Origin: Acidimicrobiales bacterium
GTDB taxonomy: Bacteria > Actinomycetota > Acidimicrobiia > Acidimicrobiales > Iamiaceae
Direction: 5' to 3'
Length of the DNA: 64,000 bases
Assembly: GCA_035630295.1 (NCBI GenBank)
Contig: DASQKY010000037.1
Location: 1 to 64,000 of the forward strand
A program made the translations under genes and the position numbers. The notes under the pieces are model-generated. The model ran no database searches and had not been told where the DNA came from. It was given only the letters and a program-made list of their open reading frames with translations. Shown here piece by piece: positions 32,923 to 41,468 of this stretch (position 1 is the stretch's first letter; each line of letters opens with the position of its first letter).

Positions 32923-34650
32923 AACATCCCCGCGGTGAGCGAGGAGCTAGTGGTCGGCCGAAGCGACCCTGTGTACATGGCCCACGGCTACCTGACGAAG
33001 GTGCCGGTGCCGGCGATTCTGCCGTTCATCGAGGCCTTCTGTCCGGAGGGCGGAACCGTTGTCGACCCGTTTGCGGGCTCTGGCATGACGGGGGTGGCCG
33101 CGGCCATGATGGGCCGGCGAGCCAGGCTGTTCGACATCAGCGTCCTGGGCCAGCACATCGGCAGCAACTACGTGAACCTGGTCGACGCTGACCAGCTTCG
33201 GAAGGTGGCATCCGAGGTCGTCGCCGCGGCTGAGACCCCGCTTGGGGGCTCTTACAGCGTGGCCTGCGAGCATTGTGGCCAGGTGGCTCGGCTCGTCAAG
33301 GCCGTCTGGAGCATCGAGGTGGCCTGCGGTGGATGCACGGCGCCGGTCAACTATTACGAGGCGCTGGAAGCCGCCGCCTGGTCCAAGCCGAACATGATCT
33401 GCCCGCAGTGCTCGGAGGCGGTCAGCGCACGACTCCCCCATGTCGGCGAGCGGGCGGTCCTCGACCACATCGTCTGCGGCTGTACTCCCAAACAGCGGGA
33501 GCAACCACCGTCGCCGCTCCCCATGGGCCACCTCAACGAAGTGCTCGCGGAGGCTCCTAATGTCGAGATCACGCCAGATCGGCAGATGTACCAAGCGCAA
33601 TCACTTGGCAAGTCCGGCCGGACCACGATCGCCTCGTTCTACTCGGCTCGGAATCTCGCCGTTCTGACCGAGTTGCGCCGTCAGATCGGACTGGTTCCTG
33701 ATGAACGTCTGCGCTCGAAGCTGCTGTTCGCGTTCACGGCCAGCTTGACCCGCGCCTCCAAGCGGTACCAGTGGTCCCGACAGCGGCCATTGAACGCCGC
33801 CAATGCCAACTACTACGTAGCTCCGGTCTTCTACGAGTGGAACGTCTACGACCTGTTTCTTCGCAAGGTCGAAGCGGCGATTCGGTCGGATGACTTCGTC
33901 CGTCGGCCGGTACTGAACCGTGGAGATCACGACGGAGAATGGCCCAACGTGCGCTACGAGGTGTTGAGCGCCGAGGCGCTTCCGCTCCCTGACGCTAGCG
34001 TTGACTACGTCTTCACCGACCCACCATTCGGCTCCAACCTGTTCTACGCCGATATGGCGTTGTTCCAGGAGGCCTGGCTCGACGGCTTCACCGACGTTAC
34101 CCGGGAGGCCGTCGTTCGTCGGGGCGGCGACCGACGAGCATCGACCGAGCGGTACGCACGGATCCTCACGCAGGCCCTCAGAGAGTGCAGGCGGGTCCTC
34201 CGACCAGGTGGACGCGTCAGCATGGTGTTCGGAAACTCATCCGGGGCAGTGTGGTCACTCGTCCAGCAAGCCATCCGCGAAGCCGAGTTGACGATCGAAC
34301 CCGACGAGCTCGTGGTGCTCAACAAGGGCCAACGTTCGGTGAAGGGCCTCGCCTCCGGCTTCGAGCACGTCGCGACGCTCGACCTCATCTTGACGATGCG
34401 CGCCAGCAGACAACAGGCAGACGTGGCGCTGCAGCCGTTCCCGGCGAGCTTGGTACGTTCGATTGTCCAGCGGACTCTCCATCTTGGCGGGCAGAGCCCC
34501 AGTCATCTCTATCTTGAGCTGCTGAGAACCGGCTTCCGTGAAGGCTTCGATCTCAGCAACCTCGATCTCAAGGCCGTCACGGCGGATTTACTGGCTGACG
34601 GCTGGGCACTGGACTCAAGGACTGGGCACCTACTCCGCACGGCTGCCTGA
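32902..34650 (+). CDS. DNA methyltransferase (N4/N6), with zinc-ribbon-like insert
   Basis: About 582 residues. The SAM-binding motif I is near the N terminus (DPFAGSGMTGVAA, about 55-67), preceded by GYLTKVPVPAILPFI, which looks like the motif X lead of amino-methyltransferases. A Cys-rich insert of CxxC pairs (CEHCGQ, CGGC, CPQCSE, CGC at about 113-200) follows. The catalytic motif IV is DPPFGSN at about 373-379, and RVLRPGGRVSMVF is the next strand. The order I then IV differs from beta-class methylases. It should methylate the base protected against the endonuclease. Several starts are possible (32902, 32917, or 32872). Codon use is less GC-biased than neighbours. Confidence 0.87.
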   Translation: MGLQPMSNIPAVSEELVVGRSDPVYMAHGYLTKVPVPAILPFIEAFCPEGGTVVDPFAGSGMTGVAAAMMGRRARLFDISVLGQHIGSNYVNLVDADQLRKVASEVVAAAETPLGGSYSVACEHCGQVARLVKAVWSIEVACGGCTAPVNYYEALEAAAWSKPNMICPQCSEAVSARLPHVGERAVLDHIVCGCTPKQREQPPSPLPMGHLNEVLAEAPNVEITPDRQMYQAQSLGKSGRTTIASFYSARNLAVLTELRRQIGLVPDERLRSKLLFAFTASLTRASKRYQWSRQRPLNAANANYYVAPVFYEWNVYDLFLRKVEAAIRSDDFVRRPVLNRGDHDGEWPNVRYEVLSAEALPLPDASVDYVFTDPPFGSNLFYADMALFQEAWLDGFTDVTREAVVRRGGDRRASTERYARILTQALRECRRVLRPGGRVSMVFGNSSGAVWSLVQQAIREAELTIEPDELVVLNKGQRSVKGLASGFEHVATLDLILTMRASRQQADVALQPFPASLVRSIVQRTLHLGGQSPSHLYLELLRTGFREGFDLSNLDLKAVTADLLADGWALDSRTGHLLRTAA

Positions 34651-34841
34651 GGGCCTGTGAGACGAGGACGGCTCAAACGGCGGCGTAGAGCTTCGGTGCC
34701 CGCCCTCGTGGGCACGATCGTCACCGACCTCCTTGACAGTGCCGGCGTCGAGGCGCTTCAGCATCTACCGGACCAGCGCAGGAGGCACGCACGTCCTATC
34801 ATATGGATGGCGAGCCCGGTAGCGAGACGGGTCCAGAACAA

Positions 34842-34883
34842 CGAAGGCCCAGGCGGCGAAAACTCAGCTGAACTGGGCCTTCG
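34842..34883 (-). terminator. hairpin terminator of tRNA-Glu
   Basis: An 11-bp perfect stem (CGAAGGCCCAG with CTGGGCCTTCG) and 20-base loop, just past the 3' end of tRNA-Glu on the minus strand. The same sequence can also end the methyltransferase transcript. The rest of the gap from 34651 to 34890 holds nothing else I can identify. Confidence 0.65.
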
Positions 34884-34890
34884 CTTGCAG

Positions 34891-34963
34891 CACCCCCGAC
34901 GGGATTCGAACCCGCGTTGCCGGCTTGAAAGGCCGGTGTCCTGGGCCGCTGGACGACGGGGGC
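34891..34963 (-). tRNA. tRNA-Glu (anticodon TTC)
   Basis: Minus-strand cloverleaf: acceptor GCCCCCG with CGGGGGT (G-U at the end), anticodon stem-loop CCGGC-CTTTCAA-GCCGG with anticodon TTC, T-arm CGGGTTCGAATCCCG. No encoded CCA. Confidence 0.95.
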
Positions 34964-35014
34964 CCGACCGCCCGGGGGCGGTGCGGGGACCGTAGCGGTC
35001 CCGGGGCCCAGCGG

Positions 35015-35545
35015 TCAGGCAGGATCGCCCAGGGCGTCGACGGCGTCGGACACCATCAGGCCGAGGTGCTGGTAGACGGCCCAGGCCTGGAGTGCTCTCC
35101 GGCCCGCCTCGGCCACCGCGTCGTCGTCGCTCTCGGCCGCGGCCAGGGCCGCCTCCAGCTCGGCCTGTTCCTGTTCCGGGTCGCTGGTCACCTGCAGGCG
35201 TTCGGCCAGCACCAGGCGTAGGGCGTTCACCCCCTGCATCCAGGCCACCAGCTCGTCCTCGTTGAGCACCGTGCCCGGCGGCTGGTCCAGGGCGGCCAGG
35301 GCGACCCGGCGGGCGTCGCGGAGGCGGCCGCCCTGCTCGATCTGCCAGGCCGCCTCGGCCAGCACGTCCTCGGTGTGGGCCGGGGGGAAGAGGCGGCGCA
35401 GGCCGGGATCGGCCGACGGGTCGTCGAGCAGCGGGTCGAGCTGGCCGGCCAGGTCGGCGATCAGGTCCACGGCGTCGTCGTCCAGGTTCAGCACGAACCG
35501 GCCCTTCCGCTTCCGCTCCACCAGCCGGCGGCGCCGGAGCCTCAC
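35015..35545 (-). CDS. DUF2017-family protein
   Basis: A 176-residue, mostly helical protein beginning GTG 35545, which overlaps the TGA of clpS as GTGA. The N-terminal [20 protein letters not shown] is basic. Then come [53 protein letters not shown] and the Gln/Glu-rich helix. DUF2017 proteins lie directly after clpS across actinobacteria, so a role in Clp-dependent proteolysis is likely, but the function is unknown. Confidence 0.9.
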   Translation of the reverse strand: MRLRRRRLVERKRKGRFVLNLDDDAVDLIADLAGQLDPLLDDPSADPGLRRLFPPAHTEDVLAEAAWQIEQGGRLRDARRVALAALDQPPGTVLNEDELVAWMQGVNALRLVLAERLQVTSDPEQEQAELEAALAAAESDDDAVAEAGRRALQAWAVYQHLGLMVSDAVDALGDPA

Positions 35546-35841
35546 GTGGACTGCTCCATGGTCGCCCACAGGCCGTGCTCGTGGAGCCGGAACACGTCGA
35601 GCTCCGCCTTGTCCCGGGACCCGCTGCTGACCACCGCCTTGCCCTCGGTGTGGACCTGGAGCATGAGGTGGTCGGCCTTGGCCTTGGAGTAGCCGAACAG
35701 CTTGCGGAACACCCAGGCCACGTAGGACATGAGGTTCACCGGGTCGTCCCACACGATGACCTGCCACGGTCGAGCCGGGTCGGCGGCGTCGTCGACGACG
35801 GGATCGTGCACCTCGAGGGGGGCCACCTCGGTCGTCGACAT
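35542..35841 (-). CDS. clpS: ATP-dependent Clp protease adaptor ClpS
   Basis: A 99-residue adaptor that carries N-degron substrates to ClpC/ClpA. After a 25-residue flexible tail the core begins [20 protein letters not shown], with the DPVN motif that contacts the N-end residue, then [17 protein letters not shown] and the terminal strand [10 protein letters not shown]. Coupled to the DUF2017 gene. Confidence 0.96.
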   Translation of the reverse strand: MSTTEVAPLEVHDPVVDDAADPARPWQVIVWDDPVNLMSYVAWVFRKLFGYSKAKADHLMLQVHTEGKAVVSSGSRDKAELDVFRLHEHGLWATMEQST

Positions 35842-35905
35842 GGCTCGATCCTCCCAGGCGCGCCCCCGGTCACGCTACGGCGGCGCTGGGCGCCGGCTCG
35901 GCCCG

Positions 35906-36880
35906 CTACGCCGGGGCCCGGGACGTGGTGGCCTCGCGGGCGCCGCCGCCGGGCTCCACGGCGGCCCGGGGCAGGGGAGCGGCCAGCGCCAGCAGGAGGC
36001 GCAGAGCCGCGGCCCACACCAGCATCGAGCCCAGGACGTGCAGGCCCACCAGCAGCTCGGGCACCCCGGTGGCGTACTGGAGGTAGCCGAGGGCGCCCTG
36101 CAGGACCACGGCGGTGAGCAGGGCGGTGGCGCGCTCCAGGGCCACGCCGCCCGGCGCCTCGCGCCGCAGGCGCACCCCCAGCGCCACCAGCGTGGCCAGC
36201 AGCACCCAGGTCAGCCCGCTGTGCACCTGGGCCACCCGGGTGATGGAGAGCGAGAGGCGCTCGGCCTCGGCGTCGCCGGCGTGGGGTCCCGACCCGGTGA
36301 CCAGGGTGCCGGCCAGCAGGACGGCGGCGGCCAGGGCCACCACGGCCCGGGCCAGGCGCACGGCGGGGGGCGAGGCCGGGGCGGGCCCGGCGGCGGCCCG
36401 GCCGCCGGGGCCGTCGGGCAGCCCGGCCCGGTGGTGCAGGATCACGGCGTCGGCCACCAGGACGGCGGACAGCACGAAGTGGCCCTGCACGGCGACGGGG
36501 TGGACGTGGACCACGACCACCAGGGCGCCCAGGAGGATCTGGCCGATCACGCCGGCTACCAGGCCCCACGACAGCAGGGTCAGGTCGCGGCGCCGGGGCA
36601 CCCGGCGGAGGGCGCCCAGCACGGCCAGGGCCACGGCCACCGAGACTGCCCCGGTCACCAGGCGGTTGCCGAACTCGATCCACGGGTTGAGGCCCGACTC
36701 GGCCCGGGGCACGAAGTCGCCCGGCTCGCACCCGGGCCACGTCGAGCAGCCCAGGCCCGACTCGGTGAGGCGGACCGCCGCCCCCGTGACCACGATGAAC
36801 ACCAGCGACCACAGGGCAGCGAGGGTGAGGCGCCGGTAGGCGGAGGGGGAGACGGCCCGGGCCCGGTCCATGACGGCCAC
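35906..36880 (-). CDS. ctaA: haem A synthase (COX15/CtaA)
   Basis: A 324-residue eight-helix membrane protein that oxidises the methyl of haem O to the formyl of haem A. Motifs: TGAAVRLTESGLGCSTWPGCEPGDFVP, written here in parts, with two Cys (LGCS, GCEP); WIEFGNRLVTG with the helix containing haem-ligand His positions; and HVHPVAVQGHF. Family length is normal. An alternative start is ATG 36871. It faces ctaB head to head across 110 bases, so both are probably driven by a common regulatory region. Confidence 0.95.
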   Translation of the reverse strand: MAVMDRARAVSPSAYRRLTLAALWSLVFIVVTGAAVRLTESGLGCSTWPGCEPGDFVPRAESGLNPWIEFGNRLVTGAVSVAVALAVLGALRRVPRRRDLTLLSWGLVAGVIGQILLGALVVVVHVHPVAVQGHFVLSAVLVADAVILHHRAGLPDGPGGRAAAGPAPASPPAVRLARAVVALAAAVLLAGTLVTGSGPHAGDAEAERLSLSITRVAQVHSGLTWVLLATLVALGVRLRREAPGGVALERATALLTAVVLQGALGYLQYATGVPELLVGLHVLGSMLVWAAALRLLLALAAPLPRAAVEPGGGAREATTSRAPA

Positions 36881-36990
36881 GGTCCGAGGGTACGGCCTCG
36901 GCCCCGCCCGGTCCCCACGGGGAGGCTCGACGGGATGAGATCGCCGCTCCCCTTTGGCCCCCTCCGCAGGGCGGCCGTAGTGTCGCCGCC

Positions 36991-38049
36991 GTGACCCCGC
37001 CGACCCCCGGTGCTGCGACCGTGACCCCGGCCCCCGGCCGGCCGGTCGTGCGCCCCCGGCGGCCCGTGTCGCAGGTCCTGGCCGGCCACGGCCACGGCCC
37101 GACCAGGGGCCGGGGCGCCATCGCCGCGCCCCCGGTGGAGGCCGTGGACGCCCTCGACGGGGCCGCCACCGTCGCTCCCCCCCGCTCCCGGCTGGCGGCG
37201 TACGTCGCCCTGACCAAGCCCCGCATCATCGAGCTGCTGCTGGTCACCACCGTCCCCACCCAGGTGGTGGCGGCCCGGGGCCTGCCCTCGGGGTGGCTGG
37301 TGCTGTGGACGGTGCTGGGCGGCACCTTCGCCGCGGGGGGGGCCAACGCCATCAACATGGTGGTGGACCGCGACATCGACCGGCTGATGAAGCGGACCCG
37401 CAACCGGCCGCTGGTCACCGGTGAGCTGACGCCCCGCGCCGCCCTGGCCTTCGCCCTGGGGCTGGAGGTGGCGGCCTTCGCCCTGCTGTGGGGGGCGGTC
37501 AACCTGCTCTCGGCCGTCCTGGCCGTGTCGGCCACCCTGTTCTACGTCTTCGTCTACACGATGTGGCTGAAGCGCACCTCGAAGCAGAACATCGTCATCG
37601 GCGGGGCGGCGGGGGCGGCTCCGGTGCTCATCGGCTGGTCGTCGGTGACCGGATCGCTGGCCTGGGCGCCGGTGGTCCTGTTCGCGGTGATCTTCGTGTG
37701 GACCCCGCCCCACTTCTGGGCCCTGGCCGTGCGCTACCGCGAGGACTACGCCGCCGCCGAGGTGCCCATGTACCCGGTGGTGGCCACCCTGCGGGCCACC
37801 ACGGTGCGCATCGTGGCCTACACCGCGGTGATGTGGGCCCTGACCCTGGCCTTCGGCGTGGTGGCCGACATGGGGGCCCTCTACGGCGCCGCCGCCCTGG
37901 TGCTGGGCGGGGCCTACCTGGCCCTGACGCTCGACCTGCTGCGCCGGCCCGAGGCCGACCGGGCCATGCGCCTGTTCCACTGGTCGATCACCTACGTGAC
38001 CCTCCTGTTCGGGGCCATGGCCCTCGACCAGCTCCTGGCCGCGCCATGA
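36991..38049 (+). CDS. ctaB: protohaem IX farnesyltransferase (haem O synthase)
   Basis: A 352-residue UbiA-type prenyltransferase that adds a farnesyl group to haem B. Two Asp-rich motifs are clear: NMVVDRDIDRLMKRTRNRPL (first) and YREDYAAAEVPM (second). The helix lead-in YVALTKPRIIELLLVTTVP is typical. The first 60 residues are Pro-rich and unusual. Start GTG 36991 is the first in frame; the core could also start nearer residue 65. Its product feeds CtaA and then the oxidase encoded downstream. Confidence 0.95.
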   Translation: MTPPTPGAATVTPAPGRPVVRPRRPVSQVLAGHGHGPTRGRGAIAAPPVEAVDALDGAATVAPPRSRLAAYVALTKPRIIELLLVTTVPTQVVAARGLPSGWLVLWTVLGGTFAAGGANAINMVVDRDIDRLMKRTRNRPLVTGELTPRAALAFALGLEVAAFALLWGAVNLLSAVLAVSATLFYVFVYTMWLKRTSKQNIVIGGAAGAAPVLIGWSSVTGSLAWAPVVLFAVIFVWTPPHFWALAVRYREDYAAAEVPMYPVVATLRATTVRIVAYTAVMWALTLAFGVVADMGALYGAAALVLGGAYLALTLDLLRRPEADRAMRLFHWSITYVTLLFGAMALDQLLAAP

Positions 38050-38278
38050 CGGCGGGGTCGGTGCTGCCGACGCCGCCGGGGCGGTGGGCGGGCTCGTCGG
38101 AGGCCGGGCCGGGCGGGGCGGCGCGGGGTCCCGCGGACCCCCTCGCACCCCAGCCCACGAGGGATTCGGGGGCCCTGAGAGGCCCTGTGTATTGTCCCGA
38201 GCCGATAGGAGCCGTCTCCCCAGATGGCGCCGCCGCGTCCCACTCGCGGTGGGCGGCGCCGACGAGGTCCACGCGTCG

Positions 38279-39868
38279 ATGACTGCAACCCAAGCCCCCC
38301 CGGCGACCACCAGTGCGGGCGCGTCCCCGAGCCTGGCCCAGGAGCCCGTCACGGGCCTGGCCCGCGTCCTCGGCTCGACCGACCACAAGGTCGTGGGCCG
38401 GCTCTACGTCGGCGCCGCCCTGCTGCTGGGCCTGGCCTCGGCCGTCACCGGCCTGCTCGGTGGCCTGGACCGCGTCGACGGCACGCTGGGCAACACGGTG
38501 CTCGACGAGGGCAGCGCCCCCCAGGTCGTCACGTTCCACACCACCTCGGCCGTGCTCCTGTTCCTGGTGCCCGCCCTCCTGGGCCTGGCCATGGTGGTCG
38601 TGCCCCTCCAGGTCGGGGCCCGGGCCATCGCCTTCCCCCGGGCCGCCGCCGCCTCGTTCTGGGCCTTCCTCATCGGGGCCGGCATGACCTGCGTCGCCTA
38701 CGCCCTCAACGGCGGTCCCGGCGGGGGCCGCGCCGATGCCGTCGACCTGTGGGCCGCGGCGTCGGTCGTGGTGGTGGGGGCCCTGGTGGTGGGCTCGCTC
38801 TGCGTGGCCACCACCGCCCTGGCCGTCCGCACCCGGGGCATGGGGCTCGACCGGGTCCCCATGTTCACCTGGTCGCTGCTGTGCGCCGCGGTGGTGTGGC
38901 TCCTCACCCTGCCGGTGCTGGCCGCGGTCCTGGTCGTCATGTACGTCGACCACCGGTACGGGCAGGTCTTCCTGGGCGGGGGCGGGCCGGCCATGGCCGA
39001 GCGCGTCGCCTGGGTGGGCCGCCAGCCCCAGGTCTACGTGCTGGCCGTGCCGGTGCTGGGCATCGCTCTCGACGCCGTGGCCACCGCCACCGGGCGTCGC
39101 CTGCCCAACCGGCCCGTGGCCCGTGTCCTGATCGGGGCCTTCGCGGTGCTGGGCGTGGGCGCCTTCGCCCTGGCCGCCATCTCGCCGGGGGCAGCCGACC
39201 AGCCCGTCACCAAGGGGATGGCCCTGCTGGCCCCCCTGCCGGTGCTGGGCGTGCTCGGCCTGGTGGGCGCGGCCCTGAGGGCCGGCAAGCCCAAGCTCAC
39301 CAGCGGCCTGGTCGGTTCGGTCCTGGCCCTGCTCGTCCTGCTGGTCGCCACCCTGGTGGGCGCGGCCACCCCCTTCGAGGGGGCGCTGGAGCTGGCCGAC
39401 ACCCAGTGGGTCACCGCCCAGTCCCACCTGACGATGGTGGCCGCCTTCATCGGCCTGGTGGCCGGGCTGTTCCACTGGTCGACCAAGGTCCTGGGCCGGG
39501 CCGGGAGCGAGGCCGCCGGGCGCACCGCGCCGCTGGTCCTGGCCCTGGGGGCGCTGGTCCTGGCCGTGCCCGAGGCCCTCTCCGGCCTGACCGGCGACGG
39601 CGACGAGGCCGTCACCGGCATCGAGGCCATGAACGGCGTGGCCCTGGCCGGCGCCGGCCTGGTGGTCGTGGGGGCCCTGCTGGCCGTGGCCGGCCTGGTG
39701 GGCCGGCGTCGCGACGACGAGCCCGCCGACCCGTGGGGCGGGCAGACCCTGGAGTGGGCCACGGCCTCGCCCCCGTCCTTCGCCAACTTCGACGGTGACG
39801 TCCCCGAGGTGACCTCGGCCGAGCCGCTGCTGGCGGCCGAGCCCGACGACGAGGAGGCCCCGGCCTGA
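38279..39868 (+). CDS. cytochrome c oxidase subunit I-like protein lacking the binuclear-centre ligands
   Basis: A 529-residue polytopic paralogue of CtaD. Alignable blocks with the window's true CtaD: STDHKVVGRLY, FHTTSAVLLFLVPALLG, VPLQVGARAIAFPR, MFTWSLLC and DTQWVTAQSH. The low-spin haem histidines are kept (His87; His383 in QSH). The copper-B histidine block GHPEVY has become RQPQVY (Gln249), the following HH pair falls at about residues 302-303 as Ser-Pro, and the high-spin haem histidine is Gln381. So oxygen reduction is not expected. It may bind haem for electron transfer or act as an assembly/sensor subunit. It opens the oxidase operon and overlaps the next gene by one base. Confidence 0.85.
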   Translation: MTATQAPPATTSAGASPSLAQEPVTGLARVLGSTDHKVVGRLYVGAALLLGLASAVTGLLGGLDRVDGTLGNTVLDEGSAPQVVTFHTTSAVLLFLVPALLGLAMVVVPLQVGARAIAFPRAAAASFWAFLIGAGMTCVAYALNGGPGGGRADAVDLWAAASVVVVGALVVGSLCVATTALAVRTRGMGLDRVPMFTWSLLCAAVVWLLTLPVLAAVLVVMYVDHRYGQVFLGGGGPAMAERVAWVGRQPQVYVLAVPVLGIALDAVATATGRRLPNRPVARVLIGAFAVLGVGAFALAAISPGAADQPVTKGMALLAPLPVLGVLGLVGAALRAGKPKLTSGLVGSVLALLVLLVATLVGAATPFEGALELADTQWVTAQSHLTMVAAFIGLVAGLFHWSTKVLGRAGSEAAGRTAPLVLALGALVLAVPEALSGLTGDGDEAVTGIEAMNGVALAGAGLVVVGALLAVAGLVGRRRDDEPADPWGGQTLEWATASPPSFANFDGDVPEVTSAEPLLAAEPDDEEAPA

Positions 39869-40533
39869 TGTCCGCCGCCACCGCCACCCACGACGACCTG
39901 GCTCACACCGAGGTCGAGGCCTACGACCTGGTGCCCGACGAGGCCCCGGCCGGCGGCGCCCGGCCCCGGGTCCTGCTGGTGGGCACGGCCCTGGCCGGCG
40001 GGGCCATCATCACCTTCTTCGCCGGGCTCATCGGGCTCTACCTGTCGGTCCGCCAAGGCGTCATCGCCTCCGCCCCGGCGGACGAGAGGGCCACGGCCTG
40101 GCTGGCCGACGGCAACCCCATCCCGCTCACCCCGGCCAACATGGCCTTCGGCACGCTCCTGCTCTCGTGCGTGACCATGCAGTGGGCGGTGGACTCGGTG
40201 CGCCGCAACGACCGCCGCAACGCCTACTTCGCCCTGGTCATGACCATCCTGTTCGGCGGGGCGGTGATCAACGCCACCGCCTTCCTCTACCAGCAGGCCG
40301 GCCTGCCCATCGCCGGCCCGTCGCCCTCCGGCCTGCTGTTCTACGCCGTCACCGGGGCCCACCTGGCCCTCATCGTCGGCGCCCTGGTCTTCGCCGGGCT
40401 GATGACAGTCCGGACCCTGGGCGGCGAGTACGCCGGACGGGACCGGGAGGGCATCGTGGCCGCCAGCGTCATCTGGTACCTGACCACCGCCATCTTCGGC
40501 GTCATCTGGTACGCCGTCTACGTGACGAAGTAG
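39868..40533 (+). CDS. cytochrome c oxidase subunit III-like paralogue
   Basis: A 221-residue membrane protein with about five helices. Its ATG shares a base with the TGA of the subunit I-like gene. It aligns along its length with CtaE of the same cluster: MAFGTLLLSCVTMQWAV, GLLFYAVTGAHLALIVGA and IWYLTTAIFGVIWYAVYV match FFALTGFHGVHVSLGI and YWHFVDVVWVLIFTVVYL. The histidines of the HGVHV and WHFVD motifs are mostly lost (one H remains in GAHLAL), so its role probably differs from that of canonical subunit III. Confidence 0.82.
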   Translation: MSAATATHDDLAHTEVEAYDLVPDEAPAGGARPRVLLVGTALAGGAIITFFAGLIGLYLSVRQGVIASAPADERATAWLADGNPIPLTPANMAFGTLLLSCVTMQWAVDSVRRNDRRNAYFALVMTILFGGAVINATAFLYQQAGLPIAGPSPSGLLFYAVTGAHLALIVGALVFAGLMTVRTLGGEYAGRDREGIVAASVIWYLTTAIFGVIWYAVYVTK

Positions 40534-40545
40534 CGAGGGACGACG

Positions 40546-41397
40546 TTGTTCACCACCGGTTCCAAGTGGTTCTTCGGCCTGGCCGCAGCGGCCTTCGTCG
40601 GCGCCCTCGTCTACGGCGGGGCGACCGCCCCCGACGAGGTCTCCCTGTCGACGTTCACCGGCGTCCTCACCTTCGGGTACAAGGGCGCCGTCGGCGACCA
40701 CGTGGGCTACGCCGTGCTCATGGGCCTGGCCGGGGCCGGGGTGTTCCTGGGCGCCACCACCGCCGCCTTCCGCGACGCGGACGTCGACGCCGGGGCCCAG
40801 CTCCTGCAGCGGGACACGGTGCCCGAGGTCGTGGCCCCGCCGCAGGGCAGCTACTGGCCGGTCATCGCCGCCTTCGGGGTCGGCTTCGTCACCGTCGGCC
40901 TGGTCGCCGGCCAGGCCCTGGTCCTCCTGGGCCTCGCCGTCCTGGCCGCCGCCACCTTCGAGTGGGCCATCTCGGCCTGGGCCGAGAAGGCCACCGGTGA
41001 CGACGCGGTCAACCGGGCCATCCGCCGGCGGGTGATGCTGCCGGTCGAGGTGCCGGTGCTGGGCCTCCTGGGCGTGGCCGTGTTCGTGCTCAGCATGTCC
41101 CGCATCCTCCTGGCCCTGCCCCAGGGCGGCGTGTACGCCCTGTTCGCCCTGGTGCCGGTGCTGGTCCTGGTGGCGGCCTTCGTGCTGGCGGCCAAGCCCC
41201 GCATCAACCCCCAGGTGGTCGCCGTGCTGTGCGTGGTCGGCGCCCTGGCCGTGCTGGCCGGTGGCGTGATCAGCGCCTCGGTCGGCCCCCGGGAGATCGA
41301 GCCCCACCACGCCGAGGAGGAGGGCGAGGGCGAGCACGAGGGTGCCCGCCCCGTCGACCCCGGTGCTCCCGTCGTCGTGCCCGGGCAGCCACGATGA
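40546..41397 (+). CDS. membrane protein of the oxidase cluster
   Basis: A 283-residue protein from a TTG at 40546, preceded by GAGGGA. About six to seven hydrophobic segments and a His/Glu-rich C-terminal tail (EPHHAEEEGEGEHEG). The block PPQGSYWPVIAAFGVGFVTVG resembles the SYWPLVLSAGFPFVAWG block in the C-terminal extension of CtaD in this cluster, suggesting a common subunit IV-like helix pair. It is likely an accessory subunit specific to this module. Its stop overlaps a possible start of ctaC. Confidence 0.65.
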   Translation: MFTTGSKWFFGLAAAAFVGALVYGGATAPDEVSLSTFTGVLTFGYKGAVGDHVGYAVLMGLAGAGVFLGATTAAFRDADVDAGAQLLQRDTVPEVVAPPQGSYWPVIAAFGVGFVTVGLVAGQALVLLGLAVLAAATFEWAISAWAEKATGDDAVNRAIRRRVMLPVEVPVLGLLGVAVFVLSMSRILLALPQGGVYALFALVPVLVLVAAFVLAAKPRINPQVVAVLCVVGALAVLAGGVISASVGPREIEPHHAEEEGEGEHEGARPVDPGAPVVVPGQPR

Positions 41398-41468
41398 CCA
41401 TCGACCCGTCCGCCGTGCCGGCTCCCGAGGCGGAGACGGCCACCCCCACCCCTGACGAGGGAGCCTTC

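Noticed and set aside
30332-34963. An integrase or transposase driving the defence region
   Set aside because: No recombinase-like frame was found, so mobility is inferred only from repeats and the tRNA fragment.
34657-34995. Plus-strand open frame across tRNA-Glu
   Set aside because: It overlaps a tRNA and a terminator and has no motif.
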